Origin: Mycobacterium sp. D16Q13
GTDB lineage: Bacteria; Actinomycetota; Actinomycetes; Mycobacteriales; Mycobacteriaceae
Direction: 5' to 3'
Length of the DNA: 64,000 nt
Assembly (NCBI RefSeq): GCF_002013375.1
Contig: NZ_MAEW01000008.1
Span: 186,001 to 250,000 of the forward strand
The notes under the pieces are model-generated. The model had not been told where the DNA came from, ran no database searches, and saw nothing but the letters and a program-made list of their open reading frames with translations. Positions 1 to 9,340 of this stretch are shown here, one piece after another. A program made the translations under genes and the position numbers. Positions within the stretch are counted from its first letter, which is position 1. Every line of letters starts with the position of its first letter.

Positions 1-773
1 CGTTCGCTCTGCCCGATCGACTCCAGCAGCTCGGCAGCGGACTCCTCGTCCAGCTCCTGCAGCTCGGACTCGATCTTCGCATCCAGGAACACCGCGTCGG
101 CCGGGGCCACCAGCTGCCGCAGCTGAGCGACCCGCGCCTCATCACCGAGCACGGACTCGTCGGCGTTGAACACGTACAGGAAGGGCTTGGTGGTCATCAG
201 GTTCAGCTCGCGCACCACCGACCAGTCCTGTCCCGTGGAGAACAGCGTCTTGCCGCTGTCGAGCACCTCTTGCGCGGCCTTGGCGGCATCGGCAAGCGGC
301 TGACGTTCCTTCTTGGTCTTGGCTTCCTTCTCCAGCCGCGGCACCGCCTTCTCTAGCGTCTGCATGTCGGCGAGAATCAGCTCGGTCTCGATCACCTCGA
401 TATCGGCGGCCGGATCCACCCGGCCATCGACGTGGACGACATCGTCATCGGCGAACACCCGCACCACCTGACAGATGGCATCGCATTCGCGAATGTTGGC
501 CAGGAACTTGTTCCCCAGCCCCGCCCCTTCCGAGGCACCCTTGACGATTCCGGCGATGTCCACCAACGTGACGGTCGCGGGCAGCGTCCGCGCCGAGCCG
601 AATACCTCCGCCAGCTTGTCCAGGCGCGGGTCCGGCAGCGGCACCACGCCCTCGTTCGGTTCGATGGTCGCAAACGGGTAGTTGGCCGCCAGCACGTTGT
701 TGCGCGTTAGCGCGTTGAACAGCGTCGACTTTCCGACGTTCGGCAGACCAACGATTCCCAAGTTCAGGCTCAC
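1..773 (-). CDS. ychF: Ribosome-binding ATPase/GTPase YchF (OBG family), C-terminus cut by the window edge
   Basis: Reading leftwards from a GTG at 771-773, the protein begins MSLNLGIVGLPNVGKSTLFN, the YchF start with its P-loop GLPNVGKST at about residues 8-16. Members of this TRAFAC-class family bind ATP or GTP and associate with ribosomes, acting in translation and stress control in the cytosol. About 257 residues are inside the window; the family is usually near 360, so the C-terminal TGS domain is missing only because the window ends. The divergent DUF488 gene starts three bases away. In M. tuberculosis ychF (Rv1112) is also next to Rv1111c and lytB2, which supports the call. Confidence 0.95.
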   Translation of the reverse strand, partial: MSLNLGIVGLPNVGKSTLFNALTRNNVLAANYPFATIEPNEGVVPLPDPRLDKLAEVFGSARTLPATVTLVDIAGIVKGASEGAGLGNKFLANIRECDAICQVVRVFADDDVVHVDGRVDPAADIEVIETELILADMQTLEKAVPRLEKEAKTKKERQPLADAAKAAQEVLDSGKTLFSTGQDWSVVRELNLMTTKPFLYVFNADESVLGDEARVAQLRQLVAPADAVFLDAKIESELQELDEESAAELLESIGQSE

Positions 774-776
774 GAG

Positions 777-1163
777 ATGGTGAGTCTACGGACCCCCGCA
801 GATAAGAATGCTCAGGTGACCTTTTCCACCAAGCGGATCTACGAGACTCCCGACCCGTCGGACGGTTATCGCGTGCTGGTCGACCGGCTGTGGCCGCGCG
901 GCGTGAGCAAGGCCGCCGCGCAGGTCGACCTCTGGTTCAAGGACATCGCACCGAACCCCGACCTGCGGGTCCGCTGGCATCACGCCCCCGCCGAGGATTG
1001 GGGCACCTACGCCGACGAGTACCGCGCCGAGCTGGCCGCCAACCCGGCGGTGGAGACCGCGCATGAGCTTGAACGCGAACACGGCACCGTCACGCTGCTC
1101 TACGCCGCAAAGGATCCAGAGCACAATCACGCGATCGTGCTGCTGGAATTCCTTAGTGGTTAG
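777..1163 (+). CDS. DUF488 family protein (YeaO-like)
   Basis: A 128-residue protein with the DUF488 hallmarks: the segment GYRVLVDRLWPRGVSK at about residues 31-46, a conserved tryptophan (LWFKDIAPNP) and a central WHHAP motif. DUF488 proteins are small cytosolic proteins of unknown biochemical role found across bacteria. The first ATG lies only three bases from the divergent ychF start, so the true start may be slightly inside, for example the GTG at 780 or a later codon near the first conserved residues. No operon partner is evident: the next gene is convergent. Confidence 0.8.
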   Translation: MVSLRTPADKNAQVTFSTKRIYETPDPSDGYRVLVDRLWPRGVSKAAAQVDLWFKDIAPNPDLRVRWHHAPAEDWGTYADEYRAELAANPAVETAHELEREHGTVTLLYAAKDPEHNHAIVLLEFLSG

Positions 1164-1176
1164 TCAGTGGCCGATC

Positions 1177-1476
1177 TCAGCAGGCGATGTCGACGTGCAT
1201 GACCCGGTGATTCGACAGGATGGAGCCACCCCAGCTGGCTCCCGGCGCATTGATCGACGCCCCGGGCGCCAATAGCCGACCAGGACGGACGGCGGTCGCC
1301 TTGCAGTCGGCCATGGGACCGCTACCTACGCGGTTGACCACCACGATGTTGCCGCGTGACTCCAGGTCGGCGATCACGTCGGCGGCGCTCTCCCCATCGG
1401 GGCCAGCGTGCGCCGTCGGCGCGGTGAGAAGTGTCGCTGCGACAGCCAGCGCGGATACCGCAAAACGAGAAATCAT
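1177..1476 (-). CDS. Small secreted protein, paralogue of the protein at 2255-2572
   Basis: A 99-residue protein with a clear Sec signal peptide: a short basic start, a hydrophobic stretch rich in Ala/Leu, then an AHA-type cleavage site at about residue 24. The mature part of about 75 residues has two cysteines (in ADCKA and at the very C-terminus, VDIAC), probably a disulphide. It shares the pattern VI..LE..GN.V..NR.G...DC..T.VR.G with the protein at 2255-2572, so the two are paralogues about 0.8 kb apart. This resembles the small secreted actinobacterial proteins with no known function. No function is proposed. Confidence 0.7.
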   Translation of the reverse strand: MISRFAVSALAVAATLLTAPTAHAGPDGESAADVIADLESRGNIVVVNRVGSGPMADCKATAVRPGRLLAPGASINAPGASWGGSILSNHRVMHVDIAC

Positions 1477-1542
1477 GGATGCTCCTGTGTAGAACCGCGA
1501 TATCGCGGCATGACTGATATGAGGTCGGGTTAGCCGACCCCG

Positions 1543-1908
1543 TCAGCACCGATTCACACAGCCTTTGAGTAGCAGCACCCGGCCACCTCGAGCGATAATT
1601 CGTTGCGACCCAGGCGATCCACGTGTCGCCGTGAACAGCAAGAAGACCACCACGAACGCCAGCACCACGAGCATCGCCCCCGCGGGGATACCCCGGCACA
1701 TCTTGGCGATCTGTACGACCTGCGCGAAGGCATCGACCTGGGGCTCGTGCGCCGGCGAGGCATTCGCCCCATCTTCATCGAGGGCGTGTGCCGTGGCCCC
1801 CGATCCTGGCTGACCTACGACGCTTCCAGGGTTGACCCCCACGAAGCACAGCACTGCGGCGACAAGGACCAGCACGGTAACCCTTAGGGGGTAATCGTAT
1901 GGCCGCAT
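1543..1908 (-). CDS. Hypothetical two-helix membrane protein
   Basis: A 121-residue ORF with a hydrophobic segment at about residues 8-28, an Ala/Gly/Pro-rich extracytoplasmic-looking loop, a second very hydrophobic helix at about residues 76-95, and a basic cytoplasmic tail with a final Cys-Val-Asn-Arg-Cys. I do not recognise the family. It lies between two related small secreted proteins and a PspC gene, all on the minus strand. Support comes only from the coherent membrane topology; the reading frame could be spurious. Confidence 0.45.
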   Translation of the reverse strand: MRPYDYPLRVTVLVLVAAVLCFVGVNPGSVVGQPGSGATAHALDEDGANASPAHEPQVDAFAQVVQIAKMCRGIPAGAMLVVLAFVVVFLLFTATRGSPGSQRIIARGGRVLLLKGCVNRC

Positions 1909-1996
1909 GCCCGCACACTAGCTCACGATTTGCCCCTGTGCCGAGATCTATACACCCGGTGGTTACGAAAAATTAACTTAACGCCCGCTGTCGGGC

Positions 1997-2182
1997 TCAC
2001 TGCTCCCGCGGAATGAGGGCCCACAACACCAGGTAGGCCAGGACCTGTGGCCCTGGGAGCAGGATCGACGCGACCGTGAGCACCCGGACGATGGTCACGT
2101 CCCATCCGAAGCGCTGGGCGATTGCCGCGCACACCCCGCCGATCATCTTCCCGGCCTGGGGACGTCGCAGTGCAGTAGTCAT
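1997..2182 (-). CDS. PspC domain-containing small membrane protein
   Basis: From the ATG at 2180-2182 the protein is 61 residues, MTTALRRPQAGKMIGGVCAA onward. The sequence (R)P..GK.IGGVCA.IA.RFGWD..IVR.. followed by a hydrophobic helix with LAYLVLWALIP is the PspC fold, an envelope-stress-associated inner-membrane domain. The reading frame is open 12 codons further upstream, but the segment is not PspC-like, so the inner ATG was chosen. PspC proteins sense or respond to membrane damage; the partner here is unknown. Confidence 0.85.
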   Translation of the reverse strand: MTTALRRPQAGKMIGGVCAAIAQRFGWDVTIVRVLTVASILLPGPQVLAYLVLWALIPREQ

Positions 2183-2254
2183 GTCATCACGGTAGGCCAC
2201 CGAAACACCGTGGCGCATCGGGGAAGTCCCTGATCTTTTCCTGGTCTTCGCGAC

Positions 2255-2572
2255 TCAGCATTTCAGGTCCACGTAATAGGTTCCGTGATCCAGCGTCTTC
2301 TGAACCGACTTGCGGTGAGCGCCGACAGGATGCTCCTCTCGGTACACGGAAGTGCCCTGCCGCACTCCGGTCACCACGCAATCCTCCAATGGCCAAGTAC
2401 CCGTTCGGTTCAGCATGACGTAATTTCCTTGTTCTTCAAGGGAACTGATCACAGTCTCGGGGTCGCCATAGTCCTGCGGACGCGCATGCGCAACGGCCGA
2501 CAGTGCCACCGCCGCAATCGGGAACACCACGATGGCACCCAAAGCCTTTGTAAACCACACTGTTTTGGTCAT
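2255..2572 (-). CDS. Small secreted protein, paralogue of the protein at 1177-1476
   Basis: A 105-residue protein with an N-terminal signal peptide (lysine near the start, hydrophobic core, AHA cleavage site at about residue 30). The mature chain has two cysteines, one in LEDCV and one as the last residue (VDLKC), placed as in the paralogue at 1177-1476. The shared pattern VISSLEEQGNYVMLNRTG / VIADLESRGNIVVVNRVG shows common ancestry. Function unknown; probably exported to the periplasm or medium. The gene is divergent from cstA. Confidence 0.7.
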   Translation of the reverse strand: MTKTVWFTKALGAIVVFPIAAVALSAVAHARPQDYGDPETVISSLEEQGNYVMLNRTGTWPLEDCVVTGVRQGTSVYREEHPVGAHRKSVQKTLDHGTYYVDLKC

Positions 2573-2692
2573 ACCCCAACGCTATGAATCAAGATCACGA
2601 GCCACATCAGGGATCGCCCCGATCTATCCCTGAACTTGAGCAGACACTCGATGTACGACAGGGCGCCACAGCGGGCACCTAAGGTAACGCGC

Positions 2693-4957
2693 ATGGCCAC
2701 TGATGCGGCGCAAGATCTGACTCCCCCACCCGGCGTCGAGCTGCTGCGCACCGACCCCGACCTCCCGCCCGTCGGCGTCGTCGACAACCGGGCGCCCTCG
2801 CCCACAGCGCGTGTGGTGCTGGTACTGGTGGCACTGCTGGGAGCCTTCGCCTGGACGATGATCGCGCTGTTGCGTGGGGAGCACGTCAACGCGGTGTGGT
2901 TCGTGGTCGCCGCGATCTGCACGTACCTGATCGCCTACCGGTTCTACGCCAAGCTGATTGAACGCAAACTGGTCAGACCGCGCGATGACCGCGCCACCCC
3001 CGCGGAGGCACTCGACAACGGTAAGGACTTCGTCCCCACCGACCGGCGGGTGCTGTTCGGTCACCACTTCGCCGCCATCGCCGGGGCCGGCCCCTTGGTG
3101 GGTCCGGTGCTAGCCGCCCAGATGGGGTATCTGCCCGGAATCATCTGGATCGTGGTCGGCGTCGTTCTGGCCGGGGCTGTTCAGGACTACCTGGTGCTGG
3201 TGATCTCGACCCGGCGCGGCGGTCGCAGTCTGGGCCAGATGGCCCGCGACGAGATGGGAACCGTCGGCGGAGTGGCGGCGATGGTGGCGATTTTCGTCAT
3301 CATGATCATCCTGATCGCGGTGCTGGGCCTGGTCGTGGTCAACGCCCTCGGCGAAAGCCCGTGGGGTGTGTTCTCGATCGCGATGACGATTCCCATCGCA
3401 CTGTTCATGGGTGTGTACCTGCGCTATCTGCGACCCGGGAAGGTCACCGAGGTCACCGTCATCGGTGTGGCACTCCTGCTCGCCGCCATCATCTCGGGCC
3501 GCTGGGTCGCCGAATCGGGCTGGGGCGAAACACTGTTCAGCCTCGACAAGACCACCATCGCCTGGCTGATGATGTTCTACGGATTCGCCGCGTCGGTGCT
3601 GCCGGTGTGGCTGCTCCTCGCTCCCCGCGACTACCTGTCAACCTTCATGAAGGTCGGGACCATCGCGATGCTGGCCGTCGGCATCCTGATCGCCCGGCCG
3701 GTGGCGCAACTACCGGCGGTCAGCCAGTTCGCCTTCAACAGTTCGGGACCGGCCTTCGCCGGATCGCTGTTCCCCTTCCTGTTCATCACCATCGCCTGCG
3801 GGGCGCTGTCGGGCTTTCACTCACTGATCGCCTCCGGTACCACTCCCAAGCTGCTGCAGAAGGAGAGCCAGGCCCGCTTCATCGGATACGGCGGCATGCT
3901 CACGGAGTCCTTCGTCGCCGTCATGGCATTGGTCACCGCGGCGATCCTCAATCAGCACTTGTACTTTGCGATCAATGCCCCTACCGCGGCAACCGGCGGT
4001 ACCGCGGAGACAGCGGCGGCCTACGTCAACGCGCTGCCGATCGGCGGGCCAGACATCACCGGCGCGCAGCTGACCCAAACCGCCAAGGACATCGGCGAGA
4101 CATCGATCGTCTCGCGCACGGGCGGTGCCCCCACCCTGGCCATCGGAATCTCACACGTCATGTCGGATGTATTCGGCGGCAGCGGTTTCAAGGCGTTCTG
4201 GTACCACTTCGCGATCATGTTCGAGGCACTGTTCATCCTCACCACCGTCGACGCCGGTACCCGGGTCGCCCGGTTCATGTTGTCCGACTCCCTGGGGAAC
4301 CTGGGTGGGCCGCTGCGCCGCTTCAAGGACGCCTCCTGGCGTGCCGGGGCGTGGATCTGCTCGGCGATCGTCGTCGGTGGCTGGGGTTCGATCCTGCTGA
4401 TGGGTGTCACGGACCCTCTGGGCGGTATCAACACCCTGTTCCCGCTGTTCGGCATCGCGAACCAGCTGCTGGCCGCGATCGCGCTGACGGTGGTGCTCAC
4501 GGTCACCGTCAAACAGCGGCTCTACACATGGGCGTGGATTCCGGGCATCCCGCTGGCCTGGGACCTGATCGTCACCATGACCGCGTCCTGGCAGAAGATC
4601 TTCTCCTCGGACCCGGCCGTGGGGTACTTCACACAGCACCGGCTCTACGCGGCGGCCCGCGACGCGGGTTTGACGACGTTCAAGACCGCCAAGACGCCCG
4701 AAGCCATCGACGCCGTGATTCGCAACACGTTGATCCAGGGGACGTTGTCGGTTGTCTTCGCTTCGTTGGTGCTGGTCGTCGTTTCGGCCGGCGCCTGGAC
4801 ATGTCTACGCGCGCTTCGGTCTGGAGGTCTGCCCACGACCGAAGATCCGGCAGTGCCTTCCAGGCTCTTCGCACCCAGCGGCGTCCTGCCCACCGATGTG
4901 GAAAAGGAAGTCGAAAAACAATGGGCAGCGCGTGAACTGGCCGCGACCCGGACATGA
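2693..4957 (+). CDS. cstA: Carbon starvation protein A (CstA family peptide/pyruvate transporter)
   Basis: A polytopic membrane protein of 754 residues with the CstA domain over most of its length: the N-terminal DRRVLFGHHFAAIAGAGPLV motif, then QMGYLPGIIWI and FGIANQLLAA near residue 600. CstA-type carriers import peptides or pyruvate under carbon limitation. The frame is open to 2636, but the ATG at 2693 was chosen because AAGG lies upstream at a fitting distance and the CstA-like sequence follows. The stop overlaps the start of a DUF466 gene (ATGA), the usual cstA-ybdD pairing. A long antisense frame across this gene is only a codon-bias shadow. Confidence 0.95.
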   Translation: MATDAAQDLTPPPGVELLRTDPDLPPVGVVDNRAPSPTARVVLVLVALLGAFAWTMIALLRGEHVNAVWFVVAAICTYLIAYRFYAKLIERKLVRPRDDRATPAEALDNGKDFVPTDRRVLFGHHFAAIAGAGPLVGPVLAAQMGYLPGIIWIVVGVVLAGAVQDYLVLVISTRRGGRSLGQMARDEMGTVGGVAAMVAIFVIMIILIAVLGLVVVNALGESPWGVFSIAMTIPIALFMGVYLRYLRPGKVTEVTVIGVALLLAAIISGRWVAESGWGETLFSLDKTTIAWLMMFYGFAASVLPVWLLLAPRDYLSTFMKVGTIAMLAVGILIARPVAQLPAVSQFAFNSSGPAFAGSLFPFLFITIACGALSGFHSLIASGTTPKLLQKESQARFIGYGGMLTESFVAVMALVTAAILNQHLYFAINAPTAATGGTAETAAAYVNALPIGGPDITGAQLTQTAKDIGETSIVSRTGGAPTLAIGISHVMSDVFGGSGFKAFWYHFAIMFEALFILTTVDAGTRVARFMLSDSLGNLGGPLRRFKDASWRAGAWICSAIVVGGWGSILLMGVTDPLGGINTLFPLFGIANQLLAAIALTVVLTVTVKQRLYTWAWIPGIPLAWDLIVTMTASWQKIFSSDPAVGYFTQHRLYAAARDAGLTTFKTAKTPEAIDAVIRNTLIQGTLSVVFASLVLVVVSAGAWTCLRALRSGGLPTTEDPAVPSRLFAPSGVLPTDVEKEVEKQWAARELAATRT

Positions 4958-5133
4958 AGGTGATCAAGGGGCTGGTGTGGTGGTTCACCTCACTCATGGG
5001 TGACCACGACTACCAGCGGTACGTCGAGCACCTGCAGCGCCGCCATCCAGGCAATCCGGTGCCCACCGAAGCCGAATTCTGGCGCGCGCGATACGCCGAC
5101 GCCGACGCGAATCCCGCTGCGCGATGCTGCTGA
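4954..5133 (+). CDS. YbdD/YjiX family small protein (DUF466), CstA partner
   Basis: A 59-residue protein starting at an ATG that overlaps the cstA stop by four bases. It reads MKVIKGLVWWFTSLMGDHDY, then Q.YV.H...RHPG.PVPTEAEFWR.RY, and ends with Arg-Cys-Cys; all are landmarks of the YbdD/YjiX family, including the terminal RCC. These small proteins accompany CstA/BtsT-type transporters and are thought to be needed for transport activity. Translation is probably coupled to cstA. It is short enough to be overlooked by a length-filtered gene caller. Confidence 0.9.
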   Translation: MKVIKGLVWWFTSLMGDHDYQRYVEHLQRRHPGNPVPTEAEFWRARYADADANPAARCC

Positions 5134-5195
5134 CACAAGCGCGCTGACGGGCACCGTTACCGAACATCCGGCTCGGCACCGGTACCTTTCAACAT

Positions 5196-6131
5196 GTGAC
5201 AGGTCAACGCGCCCGCTCATCGGTGGAAGCCGATCACCGGTCGGCGCACCCCGATATTCCGGGTGTGCCATGGTGGGGTGCCATCCTGATCGCGGTCGCT
5301 GGTACCGCTCTTGGTTTTGCGATTGACGCGATGACCAATGGCGAGAAGCTGACCGGCGCGTTTGCCGGATGCTACGCGGCGGGATGTGTCGTGGCGGTTT
5401 TCGCGGTGCGGTACTCATCGATTTTCACCGCCGTCGTGCAGCCCCCGCTCATCCTGTTCGCGAGCATTCCCCTGGCCTACATGGTCATGTCGCAGGCGCC
5501 ACTATCCGGCGGAAAGTCGACGGCGATCACCATCGGGTACCCGCTGATCGAACGTTTTCCATTGATGATCAGCACGGCGCTGGGCGTGCTGATCATCGGG
5601 GTGGTGCGCTGGTACTGGGGGATTTTCACCGGCAGGCCCGCCAAGGAAAAGGCGGCCAAGCCCGCCAGGACGAAGACCACCAAGACCACCAAGGCGAGGT
5701 CTTCCGCGCGGACGCGGGTGCAGGCGCTGGTGGATGCCGACGCCGACGCAACCGGTAGGGCCGCGGGAAGTACCGCGCGGACCCGCCGCCCCCGCACTGA
5801 CGAGGCCGCCACACGCACACGCCACGGACGGCATGAATCTGGAGTCCGTCGCCGTCCCCCACTCGATTCCGAGCCCGTCTCACGGCGGACGTCGGCGGTG
5901 GGCACACCGTGGGAGGACGAGCGCCCGATGCGGACCGAACGCCGTCCCGCGCGTCGGGCCCGCGACGAATATGACGAGTACGGATACGAACCGCGGCCCC
6001 GCTACCGGGAGCCTCTGGCGGAACCCACACGCGAACCGCACCGCCCGGCGGTCAGGTACCGAGACGAACGCCCGGCAGCGCCACGGCGTCGTCAGGACCG
6101 ATACGACGACGCCTGGGACTACGACCGCTAG
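5196..6131 (+). CDS. DUF6542-type membrane protein with long basic disordered tail
   Basis: A 311-residue protein from a GTG start. Residues of about 25-150 form four predicted transmembrane helices (PWWGAILIAVAGTALGF, then three more), matching the actinobacterial DUF6542 domain. The rest is a low-complexity cytoplasmic tail: Lys/Ala/Thr repeats, then a region dense in Arg, Asp, Glu, Pro and Tyr. Rv1111c sits in the same place in M. tuberculosis, between lytB2 and ychF. Function unknown. Its stop codon (6129-6131) abuts the convergent ispH stop with no spacer. Confidence 0.75.
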   Translation: MTGQRARSSVEADHRSAHPDIPGVPWWGAILIAVAGTALGFAIDAMTNGEKLTGAFAGCYAAGCVVAVFAVRYSSIFTAVVQPPLILFASIPLAYMVMSQAPLSGGKSTAITIGYPLIERFPLMISTALGVLIIGVVRWYWGIFTGRPAKEKAAKPARTKTTKTTKARSSARTRVQALVDADADATGRAAGSTARTRRPRTDEAATRTRHGRHESGVRRRPPLDSEPVSRRTSAVGTPWEDERPMRTERRPARRARDEYDEYGYEPRPRYREPLAEPTREPHRPAVRYRDERPAAPRRRQDRYDDAWDYDR

Positions 6132-7130
6132 CTAGCGACGTGCCGCCCGCAGCTCTCGCGGCAGCGAGAACACCAGCGTTTCATTGGCCGTGGTGACCGG
6201 CTGCACCTCGCCGTAGCCGTACTCCGCGAGCCGATCCAGAACGCCGCGCACCAGTACTTCCGGTACTGAAGCACCCGAGGTGACCCCGACCGTCGTCACA
6301 TCCTGAAGCCAGGCCGGGTCGATGTCTTCGGCGTAATCAACCAGGTACGAGGCGTGCGAACCCGCGCCGAGGGCAACCTCCACCAGGCGCACCGAGTTCG
6401 ACGAGTTGCGCGAACCGACAACGATCACGAGCTCACATTCGGGAGCCATCGCCTTCACCGCGACCTGGCGGTTCTGGGTGGCGTAGCAGATATCGTCGCT
6501 CGGCGGGTCCTGCAGCGTCGGGAATCGCTCGCGCAGGCGCTGGACCGTCTCCATGGTCTCGTCCACGCTCAGCGTCGTCTGGGACAGCCAAATGACCTTG
6601 TTCTCGTCACGCACGGTGACCTTGTCCACCGAGCCGGGACCGTCGACCAACTGCACGTGATCGGGAGCCTCACCGGCGGTGCCGACGACCTCCTCATGCC
6701 CCTCGTGACCGATGAGCAGAATGTCGTAGTCGTCGCGCGCGAAACGCTTGGCCTCCTGATGCACCTTGGTGACCAGCGGGCAGGTGGCGTCGATGGTCTT
6801 CAGGTTGCGCGCCGCGGCGTCCACGTGGACGGTCGGAGCCACCCCGTGAGCGGAGAACACCACGATGGCTCCCTCGGGGACCTGGTCGGTCTCGTCGACG
6901 AAGATCGCCCCGGCCTTGGCCAGCGTGTCCACCACGTAGCGGTTGTGCACGATCTCGTGACGGACGTAGACGGGGGCGCCGTGTTTCTCCAGCGCACGCT
7001 CCACGGTCTCGACCGCACGATCGACACCCGCGCAGTAACCGCGCGGCTCAGCCAGCAGCACTCGCTTGCTCGTCGCCGGGCCGACGACGGCGCTCACCAT
7101 CCCCGGAGTGCCCATATCGACTGCAGCCAT
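6132..7130 (-). CDS. ispH: 4-hydroxy-3-methylbut-2-enyl diphosphate reductase IspH (LytB)
   Basis: The protein is 332 residues from the ATG at 7128-7130, the usual family length. IspH is a [4Fe-4S] enzyme that converts HMBPP to IPP and DMAPP in the last step of the MEP isoprenoid pathway. The three cluster cysteines are visible at about residues 33 (RGYCAGV), 118 (DATCPLV) and 216 (DICYATQ), and the substrate-binding SAHGV and TSGASVPE motifs are present. The frame runs open for a further 275 codons upstream, antisense to the next gene; that extension has no IspH homology and is excluded. Equivalent to lytB2 (Rv1110) by position. Confidence 0.95.
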   Translation of the reverse strand: MAAVDMGTPGMVSAVVGPATSKRVLLAEPRGYCAGVDRAVETVERALEKHGAPVYVRHEIVHNRYVVDTLAKAGAIFVDETDQVPEGAIVVFSAHGVAPTVHVDAAARNLKTIDATCPLVTKVHQEAKRFARDDYDILLIGHEGHEEVVGTAGEAPDHVQLVDGPGSVDKVTVRDENKVIWLSQTTLSVDETMETVQRLRERFPTLQDPPSDDICYATQNRQVAVKAMAPECELVIVVGSRNSSNSVRLVEVALGAGSHASYLVDYAEDIDPAWLQDVTTVGVTSGASVPEVLVRGVLDRLAEYGYGEVQPVTTANETLVFSLPRELRAARR

Positions 7131-7190
7131 GCTCACCAGCTTACGGCCCAGCCTTTCGCTGCACGACCGATGTAAGGCAAGCTTGGACCC

Positions 7191-7895
7191 ATGATTCGTC
7201 CTCCGTTCGGCGTCCGGTTGCTTCTTGGGGTCGCCGCTACCGTTCTCGAAGAGACCCGCAAGCTGCCGCAGGCGGTACTGACCTATCCCATGACGGCCGC
7301 CAGCCAGACCGTGCAGAACTTCATGCGGTTCCAGCAGACGGTCACGGAATTGGCTATCAAGGGCGACGAGACCTGGGAAAACATCTTCCCGCCCACCGAC
7401 GAGCAGCCGGAGTGGGCAACGTTCGACGAGGATCTGGACGAGCTCGACGCACCCGAACCCGACGAGACGCAGGCCAACGCCGTCTACGAGGACGCTGCCG
7501 AGCGGATGACGCAGGGGCGGTTTGCGCTGTACTCCTCGGAGCCCACGGCGCCGACGGCTGCCGAACCCGCGGCGGCGCCGCCGGCCGAGACCGAGCCGGA
7601 GATCACTGAGGCCGCACCGCGCAAGACGCCCGTGAAGAAGGCCGCCGCGAAGAAGGCCCCAGCCAAAAAGGCGGCACCGGCGGCGCCCGCCGAACCCGCG
7701 GATCCGAACGCCCCCGACGTCGTCGTCGAGCTGGGCTACCACGACCTGACGCTGGCTCAGCTGCGGGCGCGGTTGCAGTCGTTGTCGGTGAGCGAGCTCG
7801 AAGAGCTGCTGACCTACGAAGACGCGCACAAGGCACGGGCGCCGTATCAGACCCTGCTCGCGAACAGGATCACCCGCGCCGCAGCCCGTGGCTGA
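7191..7895 (+). CDS. Lipid droplet-associated-type conserved mycobacterial protein
   Basis: A 234-residue protein. The N-terminal ~75 residues ([20 protein letters not shown] onward) resemble the actinobacterial lipid-droplet-associated proteins and the Rv1109c family, with an amphipathic helical start. Residues about 120-175 are acidic, then an Ala/Lys/Pro repeat tract ([13 protein letters not shown]) follows; the last 50 residues form a separate conserved domain ([20 protein letters not shown]). It lies between ispH and xseA as Rv1109c does. The xseA start overlaps its stop, so it is co-translated with the exonuclease VII genes. Localisation at lipid droplets is inferred from family naming only. 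Confidence 0.7.
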   Translation: MIRPPFGVRLLLGVAATVLEETRKLPQAVLTYPMTAASQTVQNFMRFQQTVTELAIKGDETWENIFPPTDEQPEWATFDEDLDELDAPEPDETQANAVYEDAAERMTQGRFALYSSEPTAPTAAEPAAAPPAETEPEITEAAPRKTPVKKAAAKKAPAKKAAPAAPAEPADPNAPDVVVELGYHDLTLAQLRARLQSLSVSELEELLTYEDAHKARAPYQTLLANRITRAAARG

Positions 7896-9120
7896 TCCGG
7901 GTACCAGCCCCGAAAACCCCTGGCCGGTCCGGGCTGTCGCCACCCGGGTAGCCAAGTGGATCGACCGCCTGGGCCAGGTGTGGGTGGAAGGTCAGCTGAC
8001 GCAGATCGACGTCCGGCCCGGCAGCAAGACCGTGTTCATGGTGCTGCGCGACCCGGCCGCCGACATGTCGCTGACCGTGACATGCCCACCCGACATGGTG
8101 CGCAACGCGCCGGTAAAGCTGACCGAAGGCACCCAAGTGGTGGTGTGCGGTAAGCCCACTTTCTACACGGTTCGTGGATCTTTCTCGTTGCGGCTCAGCG
8201 AGATTCGTGCTGTAGGCATCGGTGAGCTGCTGGCCCGGATCGAGCGGCTGCGTCAGCTACTGGCCGCCGAGGGATTGTTCGATGCCCGGTTGAAGCGCCC
8301 GGTTCCGTTTCTGCCTGCCCGCATCGGGCTGATCACTGGCCGCGCGAGCGCCGCCGAGCACGATGTGACCTCCGTGGCCTTGGCACGTTGGCCCGCAGTG
8401 CAATTCGAGGTCCGCAACACCCCGGTACAGGGCCCCCACGCGGTGGCCGAAATCGTGGCGGCGCTGCAAGCCCTGGACGCCGACCCGTCGGTGGATGTGA
8501 TCGTGCTGGCCCGCGGCGGTGGCAGCGTGGAGGATCTGCTGCCGTTCTCCGATGAGACGCTGTGCCGCGCGATTTCGGCTTGCCGCACCCCGGTGGTGAG
8601 CGCCGTGGGGCATGAGCCAGACAACCCGTTGTCCGATCTGGTGGCAGACCTGCGCGCGGCAACACCCACCGATGCGGCCAAAAAGCTGGTGCCCGATGCG
8701 GCCGCCGAGCAGGCGCTGATCCTGGACTTGCGGCGACGTTCGGCCCAAGCGTTACGCAACTGGGTACAGCGCGAGCAGCGCGGATTGGACCAGGTGCGCA
8801 GCCGACCGGTGCTGGCCGACCCGCTCCGCATGGTGACGGCGCGCCACGACGAAATCAGCATTGCCCGAACAGCATTGCGCCGCGATATGAAGCGGCTGGT
8901 GGAATCCGAAACCCAACGGGTAGGCCACCTGTCTGCACAGCTGGCCACGCTGGGACCGGCCGCCACTCTGGCCCGCGGGTATTCGGTGGTGCAACGCGTA
9001 CGCGACGATGGCACCGTGGAGGTTCTGCGCACGGTGGCCGACGCGCCCGCCGGGGCATCGCTGCGTGTGCGCGTTTCCGATGGTGCCGTGACCGCGACCG
9101 TGACAGGAGAACCGTCATGA
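7888..9120 (+). CDS. xseA: Exodeoxyribonuclease VII large subunit
   Basis: A 410-residue protein from a GTG at 7888, overlapping the upstream gene by eight bases. It has the N-terminal OB fold (about residues 10-105: [20 protein letters not shown]), the catalytic core with [16 protein letters not shown] at about residue 205-220 and the [14 protein letters not shown] segment, and a helical C-terminal arm. With XseB it forms exonuclease VII, which degrades single-stranded DNA from both ends in repair. XseB follows with a four-base ATGA overlap, giving translational coupling. Confidence 0.96.
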   Translation: MADPGTSPENPWPVRAVATRVAKWIDRLGQVWVEGQLTQIDVRPGSKTVFMVLRDPAADMSLTVTCPPDMVRNAPVKLTEGTQVVVCGKPTFYTVRGSFSLRLSEIRAVGIGELLARIERLRQLLAAEGLFDARLKRPVPFLPARIGLITGRASAAEHDVTSVALARWPAVQFEVRNTPVQGPHAVAEIVAALQALDADPSVDVIVLARGGGSVEDLLPFSDETLCRAISACRTPVVSAVGHEPDNPLSDLVADLRAATPTDAAKKLVPDAAAEQALILDLRRRSAQALRNWVQREQRGLDQVRSRPVLADPLRMVTARHDEISIARTALRRDMKRLVESETQRVGHLSAQLATLGPAATLARGYSVVQRVRDDGTVEVLRTVADAPAGASLRVRVSDGAVTATVTGEPS

Positions 9121-9311
9121 CCAACCCCGCCGAGCTCGGCTACGAGCAGGCGCGCGCCGAGCTGATCGACGTCGTGCAGCAGCTCGAACAGGGCGGGCTG
9201 GATCTGGACACGTCGCTGGCCCTCTGGGAGCGCGGTGAGGCACTGGCCAAACGCTGCGAGGAGCACCTGGCAGGCGCCCGTAAGCGCATCGAAGACGCGT
9301 TGGATTCCTGA
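9117..9311 (+). CDS. xseB: Exodeoxyribonuclease VII small subunit
   Basis: A 64-residue protein with the XseB pattern: [20 protein letters not shown], then [22 protein letters not shown]. It is the small helical subunit that wraps the XseA arm in exonuclease VII. The ATG overlaps the xseA stop (ATGA), so stoichiometric translation with xseA is likely. Confidence 0.95.
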   Translation: MTNPAELGYEQARAELIDVVQQLEQGGLDLDTSLALWERGEALAKRCEEHLAGARKRIEDALDS

Positions 9312-9340
9312 CCTGCACCGGCCTCCGTTAGTGTCACGTC

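Noticed and set aside
3361..4935. 524-codon frame inside cstA
   Set aside because: It is an out-of-frame shadow of the well-supported transporter and its product is dominated by Arg, His and Pro with no domain.
5641..6131. Low-complexity Lys/Thr and Arg-rich DNA considered as a repeat array
   Set aside because: It encodes the disordered tail of the DUF6542 protein and the units are irregular.
7620..7700. Ala-Lys coding repeats considered as a tandem DNA repeat
   Set aside because: The repeats are short, imperfect and in frame, typical of a linker in the encoded protein.
7131..7955. 275-codon N-terminal extension of the ispH frame
   Set aside because: It is antisense to the lipid-droplet-type gene, has an Arg/Gly/Leu composition typical of shadow frames, and IspH homology and length fit the ATG at 7128-7130.
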